A stretch of 64,000 nucleotides of DNA from Gordonibacter sp. Marseille-P4307 (GCF_900604965.1 NZ_UWPD01000001.1:248001-312000), one strand, 5' to 3'; counted from the first letter of the stretch, positions 27,212 through 36,465 are shown. Numbers and translations: made by a program. The notes: generated by a model from the sequence alone, not told the origin.

Positions 27212-27247
27212 GAATCCGTGACCAAGCCGATGCTCCGTCACGGATTC
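27212..27247 (+). terminator. hairpin after queA
   Basis: GAATCCGTGAC (27212-27222) pairs perfectly with GTCACGGATTC (27237-27247) around a 14-base loop. There is no T-run, so either it is a weak terminator or it works with the next hairpin. Confidence 0.5.
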
Positions 27248-27254
27248 AACCCAT

Positions 27255-27287
27255 GAAAAAAAAACGATCCGCTTTCGCGGATCGTTT
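27255..27287 (-). terminator. intrinsic terminator of the cold-shock gene
   Basis: On the minus strand an 11-bp stem (27287-27277 with 27272-27262, GAAA loop) runs into nine T residues. It is 29 bases after the cold-shock stop codon. Confidence 0.9.
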
Positions 27288-27315
27288 CCAGCTCTGTATC
27301 TGAATGACTCAGGAG

Positions 27316-27519
27316 TTAAGCTTTCATAACGTTGCTGGCCTGCAGCTTGCCGTTCTGACCGGTGGTAATGTCGAACGTGACGGCAGCGCCCTCGTCGAGG
27401 GTCTTGAAGCCGTCCATCTTGATCTCAGAAAAGTGGACGAAGAGGTCTTCGCCATCAGCCTGGGAGATGAAGCCGTAGCCCTTCTCGGGGTTGAACCACT
27501 TAACAGTACCTTGCGCCAT
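27316..27519 (-). CDS. csp: cold-shock domain protein
   Basis: A 67-residue single CSD protein binding single-stranded RNA and DNA. It opens with [18 protein letters not shown] (RNP1) followed by DLFVHFSEI (RNP2). It acts as an RNA chaperone. The start at 27519 is fixed by the family N-terminus and by AGAGGAATGAA. An in-frame extension upstream is not conserved in the family and is probably 5' leader. Such long leaders are common for cold-shock genes. Single gene with its own terminator. Confidence 0.96.
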   Translation of the reverse strand: MAQGTVKWFNPEKGYGFISQADGEDLFVHFSEIKMDGFKTLDEGAAVTFDITTGQNGKLQASNVMKA

Positions 27520-27696
27520 TTCATTCCTCTTTTCTCTCCCCGGCAGGGCCGACGAGTAACACTCGCGCTGCATGGCATCAGCACTCGCCCTCACCTCGAG
27601 AGCAACGTAGATCACTATACGCTAATATGAACCCGATTCTATCGAGGAATGCAACTAACCTGTTTATTGTGGGCGCTCATCGGCAAAAAACACAGC

Positions 27697-28116
27697 CTAT
27701 CGGCCTTCTTGGCCGCACTCGCGCAAAGCCGCGCTCTCCAAGGCCGAAAAGTCGGCGGGATCGTCGGGAAGGCCGATGCCGTAGCGCGAGGCAAGCGCTC
27801 GGGCCTGGGCCGCGCGCAGATCGGCCAGCTGGTTTTCTCCTCCTTGCTGCAAGTACACCGATTCAAGCAGCAGACCGTGGGCAAGATAGCGAACGATGCG
27901 CGGCTCGACTCCCGACACATCAAGCACCGACGCCATCGATTCGGGTGCCAGCGAAAGCATCGCGGGCCCATCGAGATCGGTGGCCCGGGAAAACGCGTCC
28001 TCGATAGAACGGGCGCTGTCAAGCGGATCGAGTTCCCGTTCCTCCTGAATGCGGGTTTTCGTCAGAGCCTCGACGAACTGGAGGATCTGCCTCATAAGGT
28101 AATCTTTTTCGTACAC
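27697..28116 (-). CDS. hypothetical protein downstream of ruvB
   Basis: A 139-residue, mostly helical, acidic protein with no family recognised. The start is GTG at 28116, preceded by AAGGAG at the right distance. It contains QILQFVEALTK near the N-terminus and an Ala/Leu-rich middle. It lies 26 bases after ruvB on the same strand, so it is probably the last gene of the ruvCAB transcript. No membrane segment or signal peptide is seen. Confidence 0.7.
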   Translation of the reverse strand: MYEKDYLMRQILQFVEALTKTRIQEERELDPLDSARSIEDAFSRATDLDGPAMLSLAPESMASVLDVSGVEPRIVRYLAHGLLLESVYLQQGGENQLADLRAAQARALASRYGIGLPDDPADFSALESAALRECGQEGR

Positions 28117-28142
28117 ATGCTCTCCTTCGAGTAAGCCGCGGC

Positions 28143-29243
28143 TCAGAGAGACTGCGGAGGCGCGATTCCCAGATGCCGATACGCGTGCGCGGTTGCCTGA
28201 CGCCCCTTGGGCGTACGTACGATCAAACCCTGCTGCATCAGATAGGGCTCGTATACGTCCTCGATCGAATCGATATCCTCGGAAAGGGCCGAAGCGATGG
28301 TAGTCAGCCCCACCGGCCGGCCCGCGAACCGAACCGCCAGCAGTTCGAGAATGCGGTTGTCCATGGCATCGAGCCCCAGCGAGTCGATTTCAAAAAAGCT
28401 CAGCGCCTGAGCCGCGACATCTTCGGTTATGGCGGCATCCCCCCGTACCTGCGCCCAATCCCGAACGCGTCTGAGCATACGGTTGGCAAGACGCGGCGTT
28501 CCGCGCGAGCGACGGGCGATCTCCAGCGCCCCTTCTTCCTCCACCGGAGTGCCGAGGATAGAAGCCGAACGCATCACGATGGCGGCCAGCTCTTCGGGCG
28601 CATAGTACTGAAGCCGATAGGCTATGCCGAAGCGATCGCGCAGGGGGCCCGTAAGAAGACCCGTGCGCGTTGTAGCCCCCACCAGGGTAAACCGAGGAAG
28701 ATCGAGTCTGATCGAACGAGCTGCCGGGCCCTTGCCCACTACGATATCGAGCGCGAAATCCTCAAGCGCCGGATACAGCACCTCTTCCACCATGCGATTC
28801 AGACGATGGATCTCGTCGATGAACAAGACATCGCCCTCTTCGAGGTTCGTGAGGATGGCGGCCAGATCCCCCGTCCGCTCGATAGCCGGGCCGCTGGTGG
28901 TTTTGATGTTCGATCCAAGCTCGTTGGCAACCACGGTAGCAAGCGTCGTTTTACCCAAACCGGGAGGGCCCGAGAACAAGATATGATCGGGGGACTCGCC
29001 GCGCGCCTTAGCCGCTTCCAGCAGAATGGCCAGCGACTCTTTTACCTTGGACTGACCCAGGTAATCGCCAAGGTGTTTGGGGCGAAGGCTTCTATCGAGA
29101 GCCAAATCGTCCTGCTGAAGATCGGCAGAGACGACGCGTTCGCGCGCCTCGGCTCCATCCGAGGCATCCGCCGCGCACGCCGACGGCCGAACCGCATCGC
29201 GCGCTTCAAACACCATGCCCTCTATTTCAAAATCGGAACCCAT
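28143..29243 (-). CDS. ruvB: Holliday junction branch-migration helicase RuvB
   Basis: A 366-residue AAA+ motor driving branch migration with RuvA. It has [19 protein letters not shown], Walker [14 protein letters not shown], Walker [30 protein letters not shown] (arginine finger region) and a C-terminal winged helix. There is an extra N-terminal stretch of about 50 residues, rich in Ala and acidic residues, before the conserved core. It is in the ruvCAB order. Confidence 0.97.
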   Translation of the reverse strand: MGSDFEIEGMVFEARDAVRPSACAADASDGAEARERVVSADLQQDDLALDRSLRPKHLGDYLGQSKVKESLAILLEAAKARGESPDHILFSGPPGLGKTTLATVVANELGSNIKTTSGPAIERTGDLAAILTNLEEGDVLFIDEIHRLNRMVEEVLYPALEDFALDIVVGKGPAARSIRLDLPRFTLVGATTRTGLLTGPLRDRFGIAYRLQYYAPEELAAIVMRSASILGTPVEEEGALEIARRSRGTPRLANRMLRRVRDWAQVRGDAAITEDVAAQALSFFEIDSLGLDAMDNRILELLAVRFAGRPVGLTTIASALSEDIDSIEDVYEPYLMQQGLIVRTPKGRQATAHAYRHLGIAPPQSL

Positions 29244-29262
29244 ATCAACCTATCCGCACGTC

Positions 29263-29850
29263 TTAGCCGCCCAGTCGTTTCAACGCATATTGTATCAGCG
29301 CCGCCTCCCCGGCCGCCTCGGGTGCGCCCTTCAGCGCAACCTCCGCCTCTGCCGAAGTGAAGCCCATGGAAAGCAGCGCTTCGGTCGCTGCGGGAAGCGC
29401 CGAGGAAGCCGCAGACGCGGTTTGTGCGGACTCGGCGGAACCGCCGAAATCGTCCAGCGACCCTTTCAGCTCGAGCACGATGCGCGACGCGCCCTTCTTG
29501 CCCACACCGGGAATGCGCTGGATCGCCGCAATATCCTGGTTCGCGATATGAGCGCCCAGTTCGCGGGGGACATACGTAGACAAGGCCGCAAGCGCCACCT
29601 TGGCCCCGACGCCGCTTACCGTGATGAGTTTCTCGAAAAACCGCTTCTCGTCAGCCGAGACGAATCCGAACAGCGACATATCGCCCTCGCGCACCTGCAG
29701 ATGGGTGAACACCTGCACGGGCTGACCCGCTGCGGGAAGCTTCGACAGCGACGCCGACGACATACCAACCTCGTAACCCACCCCGTTCACATCGATGTAG
29801 GCCGCCGTGGGCGTTTTACCCGCGAGAACCCCTTTAAGAAACGCGATCAT
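29263..29850 (-). CDS. ruvA: Holliday junction-binding protein RuvA
   Basis: A 195-residue protein. The N-terminal OB-fold (MIAFLKGVLAGK) is followed by helix-hairpin-helix motifs (LITVSGVGAKVAL and IQRIPGVGKKGASRIVLELK). A flexible Ala/Ser linker and a C-terminal RuvB-binding domain (LLSMGFTSAEAEVAL) complete it. The start overlaps the ruvC stop by 4 bases. It holds the junction in planar form for RuvB. Confidence 0.97.
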   Translation of the reverse strand: MIAFLKGVLAGKTPTAAYIDVNGVGYEVGMSSASLSKLPAAGQPVQVFTHLQVREGDMSLFGFVSADEKRFFEKLITVSGVGAKVALAALSTYVPRELGAHIANQDIAAIQRIPGVGKKGASRIVLELKGSLDDFGGSAESAQTASAASSALPAATEALLSMGFTSAEAEVALKGAPEAAGEAALIQYALKRLGG

Positions 29851-30353
29851 TGTGCACCTCCCGCGCAGCGCGACCCCTCGTGCAGCACATAGCAGACAGC
29901 TGCCGCCAGCGCATCTGCCGCATGATCGGGCCGAGGGGTCTCGTCAAGTCCGAGCAGCTGCTTCATCATGTACTGAACCTGCGGCTTGTCCGCCGAACCC
30001 GTTCCCACCACCGCCAGCTTGATCTGGCGGGGCGAGAACTCCCCCACCGAAAGCCCCGCCTGAGCGCACGCAGCCAGCGCCGCTCCGCGCGCCTGACCCG
30101 TTGCGAACGCCGCCGAAACGTTTTGGCCGAACCAAACGGTTTCAACTCCCACCGCCTCAGGCGAAAACCGCTGCACAACTGCGGTGATCTGCTGGTATAT
30201 TTTTCCCAAGCGCCACGCTAGATCTCGCTCGGACGGCGTGGACGCGCAGCCGTAGGCAACGCAGGAAAGCTTAGAGCCAACGCGTTCGATAACGCCCCAA
30301 CCGGTATTCGCAAGTCCGGGATCGATACCTAGGATGATCCGTTTTTGCTGCAT
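29847..30353 (-). CDS. ruvC: Holliday junction resolvase RuvC
   Basis: A 168-residue endonuclease. Acidic residues are in place: ILGIDPGLANTGWGV (Asp), VGVETVWFGQNV (Glu) and the C-terminal DHAADALAAAVC (two Asp). The ATG at 30353 with GAGGAGG was chosen over an upstream TTG at 30374. First gene of ruvC-ruvA-ruvB. Confidence 0.96.
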   Translation of the reverse strand: MQQKRIILGIDPGLANTGWGVIERVGSKLSCVAYGCASTPSERDLAWRLGKIYQQITAVVQRFSPEAVGVETVWFGQNVSAAFATGQARGAALAACAQAGLSVGEFSPRQIKLAVVGTGSADKPQVQYMMKQLLGLDETPRPDHAADALAAAVCYVLHEGSRCAGGAQ

Positions 30354-30419
30354 GCGCGGACCCTCCTCGCCCAATTCAACCTGCTATGCTTCGCCGATTA
30401 TAGAACATTTGTTTGGGTA

Positions 30420-31478
30420 TTACAAACGACCCGGCGGCAGATACCGATAAGCTCCCTCATCGTCGATCTCGCGCCGCGCAAGCCCTTCACCCACCACGTG
30501 GTCGAGAACGACCAAACCGTTCTCGAGAATAACCCAACGCTGTACGGGAAGCAGACCCGAAAAACCCTTCCCCTTGGTATTCCAACGCATAGAGCGAACC
30601 GCCTCGTAGCCCGTCGGGCCGAAGCGCCGCGCAATCAGATCGGCTGCGGCATCGATGCGCTGGCCATGGTGGCTTTTCAGCCATTCGACGCGCTCCCTGA
30701 ACGTTCGACGCAGCCTTCCGTGGGAATGGCACAACAAAGAAACTCCCAGCGTGTTCACTTTATCGAGGTTGGAAAGGTAGCGTGCCATGGTGCAGGGTCG
30801 ATCACACCTGAAACCCAAACCGGGCGACATGGGGTACAGCACGTGATCGCCGCTGAACAGAAAACCCGCCTGCGGTTCGTACAAAGCGAGGTGCCCCGGC
30901 GTGTGCCCTTCCACATCGATGACGACCAGACGGTGCGATCCCACCTTGATCACATCCCCGTCGCCCACGAACACCAGGTTCCGCCCGCGGTCGTCAAAGC
31001 TCTTGACGCCCATGCCGTAACTGCGGGCGATATCGCCGTAGTCGGCCGGACACCCCTCCGCACGCAGACGGGCGGCCAAAGCCCTATGAAACGAGCTTTT
31101 CTGGGCTGCGCACATGTATCCGAAATCCACTTCGCTCAGATAGATTCTCTGGTGAGCCCCGATGATGCGATCGACCAGCCCAGCGTGGTCGAGGTGCAGG
31201 TGAGTAAGGAACAGCGACATTGCGCCGACATCGATCCGCAGCTCATCGAGAACGCCGAGAAGCACCCGGAAGCTCTCGTCGGAAGGAGCGCCCGTATCGA
31301 TCAGAAGCGCCTCGTCTCCGTCTCTCACTACATAGCAGTTCGTCTGCTTGGTGATGACGTTAGGAAACGGAACCGAGACGAGATACACGTCGGGGTTCGA
31401 GCCTATCTGCCAATAGCTCTCGCCCGATGAGAAATGGCCGGGAGCCTCGAAGAAGTCGTCCCTCACCCCGTACGCCAT
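30420..31478 (-). CDS. MBL-fold metallo-hydrolase
   Basis: A 352-residue metallo-beta-lactamase-fold protein. It has the metal motif THLHLDHAG, a later H in VEGHTPGHLALY, FSGDHVLYP and a C-terminal LCHSHG. The C-terminal 100 residues form an extra helical/winged domain (LIARRFGPTGYEAVRSMRW), as in the lactamase-B plus C-terminal-domain family. Substrate unknown; many relatives are thioester or glyoxalase-type hydrolases. AAGGGGGGG precedes the ATG. Confidence 0.85.
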   Translation of the reverse strand: MAYGVRDDFFEAPGHFSSGESYWQIGSNPDVYLVSVPFPNVITKQTNCYVVRDGDEALLIDTGAPSDESFRVLLGVLDELRIDVGAMSLFLTHLHLDHAGLVDRIIGAHQRIYLSEVDFGYMCAAQKSSFHRALAARLRAEGCPADYGDIARSYGMGVKSFDDRGRNLVFVGDGDVIKVGSHRLVVIDVEGHTPGHLALYEPQAGFLFSGDHVLYPMSPGLGFRCDRPCTMARYLSNLDKVNTLGVSLLCHSHGRLRRTFRERVEWLKSHHGQRIDAAADLIARRFGPTGYEAVRSMRWNTKGKGFSGLLPVQRWVILENGLVVLDHVVGEGLARREIDDEGAYRYLPPGRL

Positions 31479-31534
31479 ATCCCCCCCTTCGTCGCCCGAG
31501 CACCCTATGCGGCGTTCTCCACGCGGGTTCCCCT

Positions 31535-31569
31535 ACAAAAAAGATGCGCCGGCAAACGCGGCGCATCTT
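31535..31569 (-). terminator. intrinsic terminator after yebC
   Basis: On the minus strand AAGATGCGCC (31569-31560) pairs with 31550-31541, followed by a run of T residues. It is 24 bases after the yebC stop. Confidence 0.88.
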
Positions 31570-31592
31570 GAAGTCGTCCATCCAGAAGCCGG

Positions 31593-32354
31593 CTACTCGG
31601 CTTCCAGAGCCGCTACAACCTCGTCGGTCATATCCATGGTGTGGTACACGTTCTGGATATCCTCGAGATCCTCCAGCTTGTCGATAAGGCGCATGACCTT
31701 CGGAGCATCCTTGGGCTCGATCGCCGTGGGCGTGGTGGGGATCATGGTAAGCTCGGCGCCGTGGGTCTCGATGCCGCCCTCCTCCAGCGCCCTCTTCGTC
31801 GCCATCAGCGCGGTGGGAGCCGTGTACACGATCCAGGATTCGTCGGCGTCCTCGTAGTCGTCGCCACCGGCCTCGGCCACGGCCAGCATGAGGTCGTCTT
31901 CGTCCGCGCACACCTCTTTCTGGATGGTGATCTGGCCTCGACGCTCGAACTGGAACGCCACCGAACCCGACGTACCCAGATTTCCGCCGCTGTGGTTGAA
32001 CGCGGCGCGCACGTCGGCGGCGGTGCGGTTGCGGTTGTCCGTCAGGGCCTCGCAGTACACGGCCACCCCGGCCGGACCGTAACCCTCGTACACCACCGAT
32101 TCGTAGTTAGCGGCGTCTTTACCTGCACCGAACGCCTTATCGATGGCGGTTTTGATCTTGTCGTTGGGAAGCGAATAGCCCTTCGCCTTCTCGATGGCGG
32201 CGGCAAGGGCTGCGTTGTTGTCGGGGTTGGGATCGCCGCCCTCTTTCGCCGCCACGGTGATGACGCGCGTGAGTTTGGAGAACAGGGCAGAACGCTTGGC
32301 GTCCTGAGCTGCCTTGCGATGCTTGGTGGTTGCCCACTTTGAATGTCCCGACAT
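31593..32354 (-). CDS. yebC: YebC/PmpR-family translation/transcription regulator
   Basis: A 253-residue protein with MSGHSKWATTKHRKAAQDAKR, the defining N-terminus. It also has GYGPAGVAVYCEALTDNRNRTAADVR and GNLGTSGSVAFQFERRG. Family members bind DNA or aid ribosomes at proline stretches. It lies near ruvCAB, its usual neighbourhood in many genomes. AAGGAA precedes the ATG. Normal length. Confidence 0.96.
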   Translation of the reverse strand: MSGHSKWATTKHRKAAQDAKRSALFSKLTRVITVAAKEGGDPNPDNNAALAAAIEKAKGYSLPNDKIKTAIDKAFGAGKDAANYESVVYEGYGPAGVAVYCEALTDNRNRTAADVRAAFNHSGGNLGTSGSVAFQFERRGQITIQKEVCADEDDLMLAVAEAGGDDYEDADESWIVYTAPTALMATKRALEEGGIETHGAELTMIPTTPTAIEPKDAPKVMRLIDKLEDLEDIQNVYHTMDMTDEVVAALEAE

Positions 32355-32411
32355 ACGTGTTCCTTCCGAATCGGTTCGTTTCCAACGGGTGATTCTACCA
32401 CAGGGGAAAAA

Positions 32412-33347
32412 CTACAGGGAGAAATCCTCATCGCCGTTGAAAACCGCCAGAGCCTGCTCGACCCCGGCATCGCCCAGCGTGATGGCGCTGATGGCCTTGG
32501 TCAGGCGCACGGCCTCGTCGAGCGAGCGCTGATGGATGTTGCGACCCGTCGCGTTTCCGCACGCCCCGCCCACATGGATCTGATCATGCAGCTGCGCAAG
32601 GAACGTCGCGGCATCGACCGTCGATCCGCCCGCGCACACCAGACCGCAGCGACCCGCAGCCTGAGAGGCGACGGCCAAAGCTTCGGCAGACGTGCCCTCG
32701 GCGGGCTTGGGGGGGTTGACCTTCACGAAGTCGGCGCCCAAGCATAAAGCCGCGCCGGCTGCGCCGGCGATGAGCGCCGGATCCTTCTCCGCCGTAACGG
32801 CCTTGCCGCGCGGGTAGATCCACAAAACCACGACCAGACCCTCGGCGTGGGCGCGCGCGATGAGCTCTCCCGCCTCGGAGATCATCGTCGACTCGTACTC
32901 GCTGCCCAAATAGATGGTGTAGCCCAAGCCGACGATGTTCACGCCGTTGTCGCGCATATCCAAGACGCGATCCAGATCGCACAGCATCCCGGAATACGGA
33001 TCCTCCTGGGAGGTGCTCACCAGGTTAGTTTTGGAGTTCATCTTCACCAGGTAGTTGATCTGGGGATAGTCGGCCCCGTACAGGGCGACCAGACCGCGCT
33101 GGGCGGCCATAACGCCGCACACGCCCTGATCGGCGATGCGGAACAGGTGCTCGGGATCGTTGTCGGCCGGATCGATGCCCTCGCCGTAGAAATCGCCGTT
33201 GAGGTGCTCGAACTTCTGGTCGCACGCGAACAGCATGAGACGTCCGGTACCGCGCGTGGCCTTCATGAAGTTATCGATGTACGTCTCGCGCATGTCGCAC
33301 GCGACATCGAGCGGCACCCTCACTTGATCACGGGTAATAGTAGGCAT
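32412..33347 (-). CDS. class I aldolase of the DhnA/FbaB-DeoC superfamily
   Basis: A 311-residue TIM-barrel aldolase. The Schiff-base lysine is in ADFVKVNPPK (Lys209). Other family parts are FACDQKFEHLN near the N-terminus, VVLWIYPRG and GLVCAGGSTVD. It probably performs fructose-1,6-bisphosphate cleavage in glycolysis or gluconeogenesis, but related enzymes use other phosphorylated substrates. AAGGAGG precedes the ATG. It is monocistronic, with an inverted repeat in the 5' leader. Confidence 0.87.
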   Translation of the reverse strand: MPTITRDQVRVPLDVACDMRETYIDNFMKATRGTGRLMLFACDQKFEHLNGDFYGEGIDPADNDPEHLFRIADQGVCGVMAAQRGLVALYGADYPQINYLVKMNSKTNLVSTSQEDPYSGMLCDLDRVLDMRDNGVNIVGLGYTIYLGSEYESTMISEAGELIARAHAEGLVVVLWIYPRGKAVTAEKDPALIAGAAGAALCLGADFVKVNPPKPAEGTSAEALAVASQAAGRCGLVCAGGSTVDAATFLAQLHDQIHVGGACGNATGRNIHQRSLDEAVRLTKAISAITLGDAGVEQALAVFNGDEDFSL

Positions 33348-33361
33348 TCGTTCCTCCTTGG

Positions 33362-33374
33362 TTCGACGGTCGAA
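33362..33374 (-). promoter_or_regulatory. inverted repeat in the aldolase leader
   Basis: TTCGAC and GTCGAA flank one base, a perfect 13-base repeat 15 bases before the aldolase start. It could bind a repressor or be chance. The rest of 33348-33518 shows no gene. Confidence 0.3.
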
Positions 33375-33518
33375 TGTACGACACGGTTACGATTCATTTT
33401 AGCGAACGCAGAGGATGCGCAAGCGCGAAGCCGAGCAAACGGAAAAGATCGTCAACCAAACGGTCGGATCGCGCAGAGACCACGGCGTGCGGCCGGCGCG
33501 CCCAAAGTTGCGCGATCG

Positions 33519-33806
33519 CTAGAACCACTCGCGCACCGAGCGGACGTAGACCCTTTGAAACGCCTCGTCGGAATCCATCAGATAGATGAGACCCTCGATA
33601 AGCGAGATGATCAGGCTGATGCCCGTTCCCAAGCCCAGCGTGAGGATGCCGCCCACCACGCTGCAGGCAAGCATCATGAATCCGGTCTGGTAATAGCCCA
33701 GATAAAACTTGTGCAGTCCGAACACCCCTCCGAACACGGCGAAAAGAGCAGCGGTGACGCGCTTTTTCGGGGGACGGAAGTCGACCGCCGAAGAGCTAGC
33801 TTCCAC
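33519..33806 (-). CDS. TM2-domain membrane protein
   Basis: A protein of about 95 residues with the TM2 domain: KRVTAALFAVFGGVFGLHKFYLGYYQTGFM, followed by a second helix and DSDEAF. TM2 proteins are small two-helix membrane proteins of unknown role. The start chosen is GTG at 33806 because a strong GGAGGGG lies 9 bases upstream; a GTG at 33839 is the longer alternative. It overlaps the end of the VTT-domain gene, so the two are coupled. Confidence 0.82.
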   Translation of the reverse strand: MEASSSAVDFRPPKKRVTAALFAVFGGVFGLHKFYLGYYQTGFMMLACSVVGGILTLGLGTGISLIISLIEGLIYLMDSDEAFQRVYVRSVREWF

Positions 33807-34575
33807 TGGGCGTTCCCCTCCCCCCTTTAACACGGCCACTCACGAAATCGATGATGCGGTTCTGGAAGATGATGCCGACAACGGCGATTCCGCCCACCAC
33901 CACCATGATAACCACGCTGAGGGTTATGTTGCCATCGGCGAAACCGGAGGCCGCGACGGTGGACGCCACGATAGCGGGGGTGCGCGCAACGGTAGTCAGA
34001 ATGAGAAACGGCCTCATCTTGATCCTGGTCAAGGGAAGCAGATACGTGAAAGCGTCCTTGGGAAGCCCGGGGATGAAGAACAGCAGGAAGACGATGACCT
34101 CGAACTTATTGGAATCCTCGAACCTGGTGATCTTATCGAGGTACTTCTGGGGGGCCATCTTCTGAACGAACGGCGCGCCCAGCTTATGGACCATCTGGTA
34201 CACCAGCGCCGAGGACATAAGCGCGCCCACCACCATGATGAGCGCCCCCAGCCATGGACCGTACATCAGCCCGGCGGCGATCTGAACCACCTCGCCGGGA
34301 ATGAAGGCGACGATCACCTGGAACAGCTGCAGGCCAAGCAAGATGACGACGCCCGCCGCGCCCGCGCTGCGCACGTGCTCGACCAGGCGGCTTACCCCGC
34401 CTTCGGAAAACAGATCCTTCAGCATGGGCCACATCAAAACGACGGATACGATGACGACGGCGAATATGGCAATGAGGGCTGCGAAGCGATAGACATCGCC
34501 TTTCTCCATAGCGTGACCACGCACCGTCGTCTCGCTCTGCGCCTTGCTCCGTATGGTTTCCTTGCGATCGCCCAT
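33796..34575 (-). CDS. VTT/SNARE-associated-domain (TVP38/DedA-like) membrane protein
   Basis: A 259-residue membrane protein with the VTT domain: FIPGEVVQIAAGLMYGPWLGAL and FFIPGLPKDAFTYLLPLTRIKMRPF, both typical of TVP38-type proteins. It has about six hydrophobic segments. Relatives are proposed lipid scramblases or transporters. The start at 34575 was chosen for AGGAGG, although spacing is long; an ATG at 34509 is possible. Confidence 0.88.
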   Translation of the reverse strand: MGDRKETIRSKAQSETTVRGHAMEKGDVYRFAALIAIFAVVIVSVVLMWPMLKDLFSEGGVSRLVEHVRSAGAAGVVILLGLQLFQVIVAFIPGEVVQIAAGLMYGPWLGALIMVVGALMSSALVYQMVHKLGAPFVQKMAPQKYLDKITRFEDSNKFEVIVFLLFFIPGLPKDAFTYLLPLTRIKMRPFLILTTVARTPAIVASTVAASGFADGNITLSVVIMVVVGGIAVVGIIFQNRIIDFVSGRVKGGRGTPSGS

Positions 34576-34629
34576 AAAACCTAAGAATCCCTCCTATTGA
34601 GCCCGATGCGCAAAAACGCGCGCGCAGAC

Positions 34630-35691
34630 CTATTCCTTCCGAGCCTTGTCGTACTCTTCCTTGAAGGCGGCGAACATGCCGCCCGCGCGGCCCAGCTGTC
34701 TTCCCACTGCGTGGCCGAGCGTCTTATTCTGGGGCTTTTTCCTTACGCCAGGCTTCGCGGAAGCTGTTTTTTCCCCTGACTTCTTCTGGTGCGCACATGA
34801 AGGCGCATCTTCTGCCCCGCCCCCCTTCGCCGGCGCGGATGCGCTCGAAGAATCCGTTCGGGATTTCGAGGCGGATGCGGGTTCGCCAACCTCTTTGCGG
34901 TACTCTTCCCTGAAGGCTCCAAACATGGCGCTTGCACGGCCGATCTGGCGCCCGGTTACGTACGCGCCTTTGTTGACGGCGTCGCCGACCGCCTTTGCCG
35001 CGTCGGCCGCACTCGGCTTCAGATCGTCCACCGCGCTGCGCACGGCCTCGGTCGCCTTCGCGGCGGCTTTGCCCGCCGCATCCGCGGCTCCACCTTCGGT
35101 CTCGATGCGGGCGGCCTCGTCGGACACGAGGATGGCACCGCGCACAACCTCGCCTTCCCCCTGTTCGGAGGTGTTGGAGCCGCAGTCGGACAGCGCCGCT
35201 CCTCTGCCGAATTTGAAGCCCTGCACCAAATCGGCGGGAACGGTGCGCTTGCCGACGATGGCATCGTTGGCAATCCCGTCATCGATCTCGAGCGATACGA
35301 GGATTCCGGAAAACCGCTCGAAGCTCACGTTGCCCACAGCGCCCAGCGTTTCCCCCGATGCCGTGACCACGGGCATGCCCGACCACAAAACGCAGCGGTC
35401 GAAATCCACGCCCAGCGACTTCTCGGCTTGCCTGCCGCATGCTCCGTCATCGTCGTCCACCACGATGCGACCGTCTTCGACCGCATAGCCGTCCAAAGCC
35501 ACGAACAGGTCTTTTCTATGGAACATAAGCGCGAGGTCGGGACGCTTCACCAGAAACCCGACAATGCGCTTCTCCCTGGGATGAAACACGAAGCGCGATA
35601 CCTTGCCCACGCGCCTCTCTTTGCCCTTGCGGCCCTGGATAACGACGCGCGAACCGGCTATATCGTCGGTGGTTGCGATGGAGCTTGCCAT
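34630..35691 (-). CDS. PRC-barrel domain protein with duplicated C-terminal motif
   Basis: A 353-residue soluble protein. Residues about 10-170 form two PRC-barrel-like beta domains (GKVSRFVFHPREKRIVGF and GAVGNVSFERFSGILVSLEI). The middle is Ala/Lys-rich and helical. The C-terminal half holds two copies of one motif: TGRQIGRASAMFGAFREEYRK and VGRQLGRAGGMFAAFKEEYDK, separated by about 70 low-complexity, charged residues. No membrane segment is seen. It is next to a YtxH-like gene on the same strand. GAGGAGG precedes the ATG. Function unknown. Confidence 0.8.
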   Translation of the reverse strand: MASSIATTDDIAGSRVVIQGRKGKERRVGKVSRFVFHPREKRIVGFLVKRPDLALMFHRKDLFVALDGYAVEDGRIVVDDDDGACGRQAEKSLGVDFDRCVLWSGMPVVTASGETLGAVGNVSFERFSGILVSLEIDDGIANDAIVGKRTVPADLVQGFKFGRGAALSDCGSNTSEQGEGEVVRGAILVSDEAARIETEGGAADAAGKAAAKATEAVRSAVDDLKPSAADAAKAVGDAVNKGAYVTGRQIGRASAMFGAFREEYRKEVGEPASASKSRTDSSSASAPAKGGGAEDAPSCAHQKKSGEKTASAKPGVRKKPQNKTLGHAVGRQLGRAGGMFAAFKEEYDKARKE

Positions 35692-35731
35692 GGATCCTCC
35701 TCGAGGCGCCCTGCGGGTGCTGGCAGACGAA

Positions 35732-35778
35732 AGGCGCCGACGCGGTCAGAGCCCTCTCCGTAACCGCGGCCGGCGCCT
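35732..35778 (-). terminator. hairpin between ytxH-like and PRC-barrel genes
   Basis: AGGCGCC (35778-35772 on the minus strand) pairs with 35738-35732 around a long loop with an inner GCGGT/ACCGC pair. TTTCGTCT follows. It may partly terminate or separate the two genes. Confidence 0.5.
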
Positions 35779-35800
35779 GTGAAACTCGATATAGAGCGCA

Positions 35801-36319
35801 TTACTCCCGGGAGTCGCCAGGTTCGATGTCGGACACCGCATCCGCCTGGATCTCGACCGGGGCGGGGCGGCTTTCCTCGGCGTTCTTCACAACCTGGGCC
35901 GCGATGCGCTGACGAGCGGCCTCGATCTTCTCGCGCAGCTCGTCGGAAGCCGCCGCGGTATGCTGGGGTCCGGCCGAAACCGCCTCCTGCACACGCGAGG
36001 CGACGGCGTTGTAAGCTTCCTGGCCCTTCTCGGTGGCCATCTGAGCAAAGTCGGTAGCCTGGGCTTTGGCGGTCTGGGCGAACTCCTGACCCTTGGCGGC
36101 AGCGTCGTGGAACACCGACTCGCCGCGCGCCTGGGCGCTGTCGTAGGCGGCCTGAACGCCCTGGGGTGCGCGGGCGGTGAAGTCCTTGGCCTCTCCCCAG
36201 ATGGCATTTACCTTCTCGCTGACCAGTGCACGCGTTTCCTCACCGCGGCGAGGCGCGTACAGAAGGGCGGCGGCAGCGCCGATAGCACCGCCGATGATGA
36301 GTGTGGAGAGCTTGCCCAT
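35801..36319 (-). CDS. YtxH-like general stress protein
   Basis: A 172-residue protein. The N-terminal glycine/alanine-rich helix (LSTLIIGGAIGAAAALLYAPRRGEE) is the YtxH hallmark, followed by a long helical region with repeated Gln/Ala/Lys. The helices could form coiled coils. Members are associated with envelope or general stress, with no defined activity. AGGAGG precedes the ATG. A TATAAT box lies about 30 bases upstream, so it starts the operon with the PRC-barrel gene. Confidence 0.82.
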   Translation of the reverse strand: MGKLSTLIIGGAIGAAAALLYAPRRGEETRALVSEKVNAIWGEAKDFTARAPQGVQAAYDSAQARGESVFHDAAAKGQEFAQTAKAQATDFAQMATEKGQEAYNAVASRVQEAVSAGPQHTAAASDELREKIEAARQRIAAQVVKNAEESRPAPVEIQADAVSDIEPGDSRE

Positions 36320-36351
36320 GATTTCCTCCTATGAACGGAAACGATGGCCTT

Positions 36352-36357
36352 ATTATA
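36352..36357 (-). promoter_or_regulatory. -10 box (TATAAT) of the ytxH-like gene
   Basis: A perfect TATAAT on the minus strand, 32 bases before the start codon; no strong -35 box is visible. Confidence 0.5.
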
Positions 36358-36465
36358 CGCAAGGAGCATCGCCGCAGCGCCCGAAGGCGCGCCGGTGCAG
36401 CCAAAAGGGTGCGCATCTTCCACACCCTCGGCACAAACGGAGGCGCGCCCGAGGGCGCGTCTTCG

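Noticed and set aside
27520-27615. N-terminal extension of the cold-shock gene (32 extra codons)
   Set aside because: The ribosome site and family N-terminus place the start at 27519; the extra codons are 5' leader.
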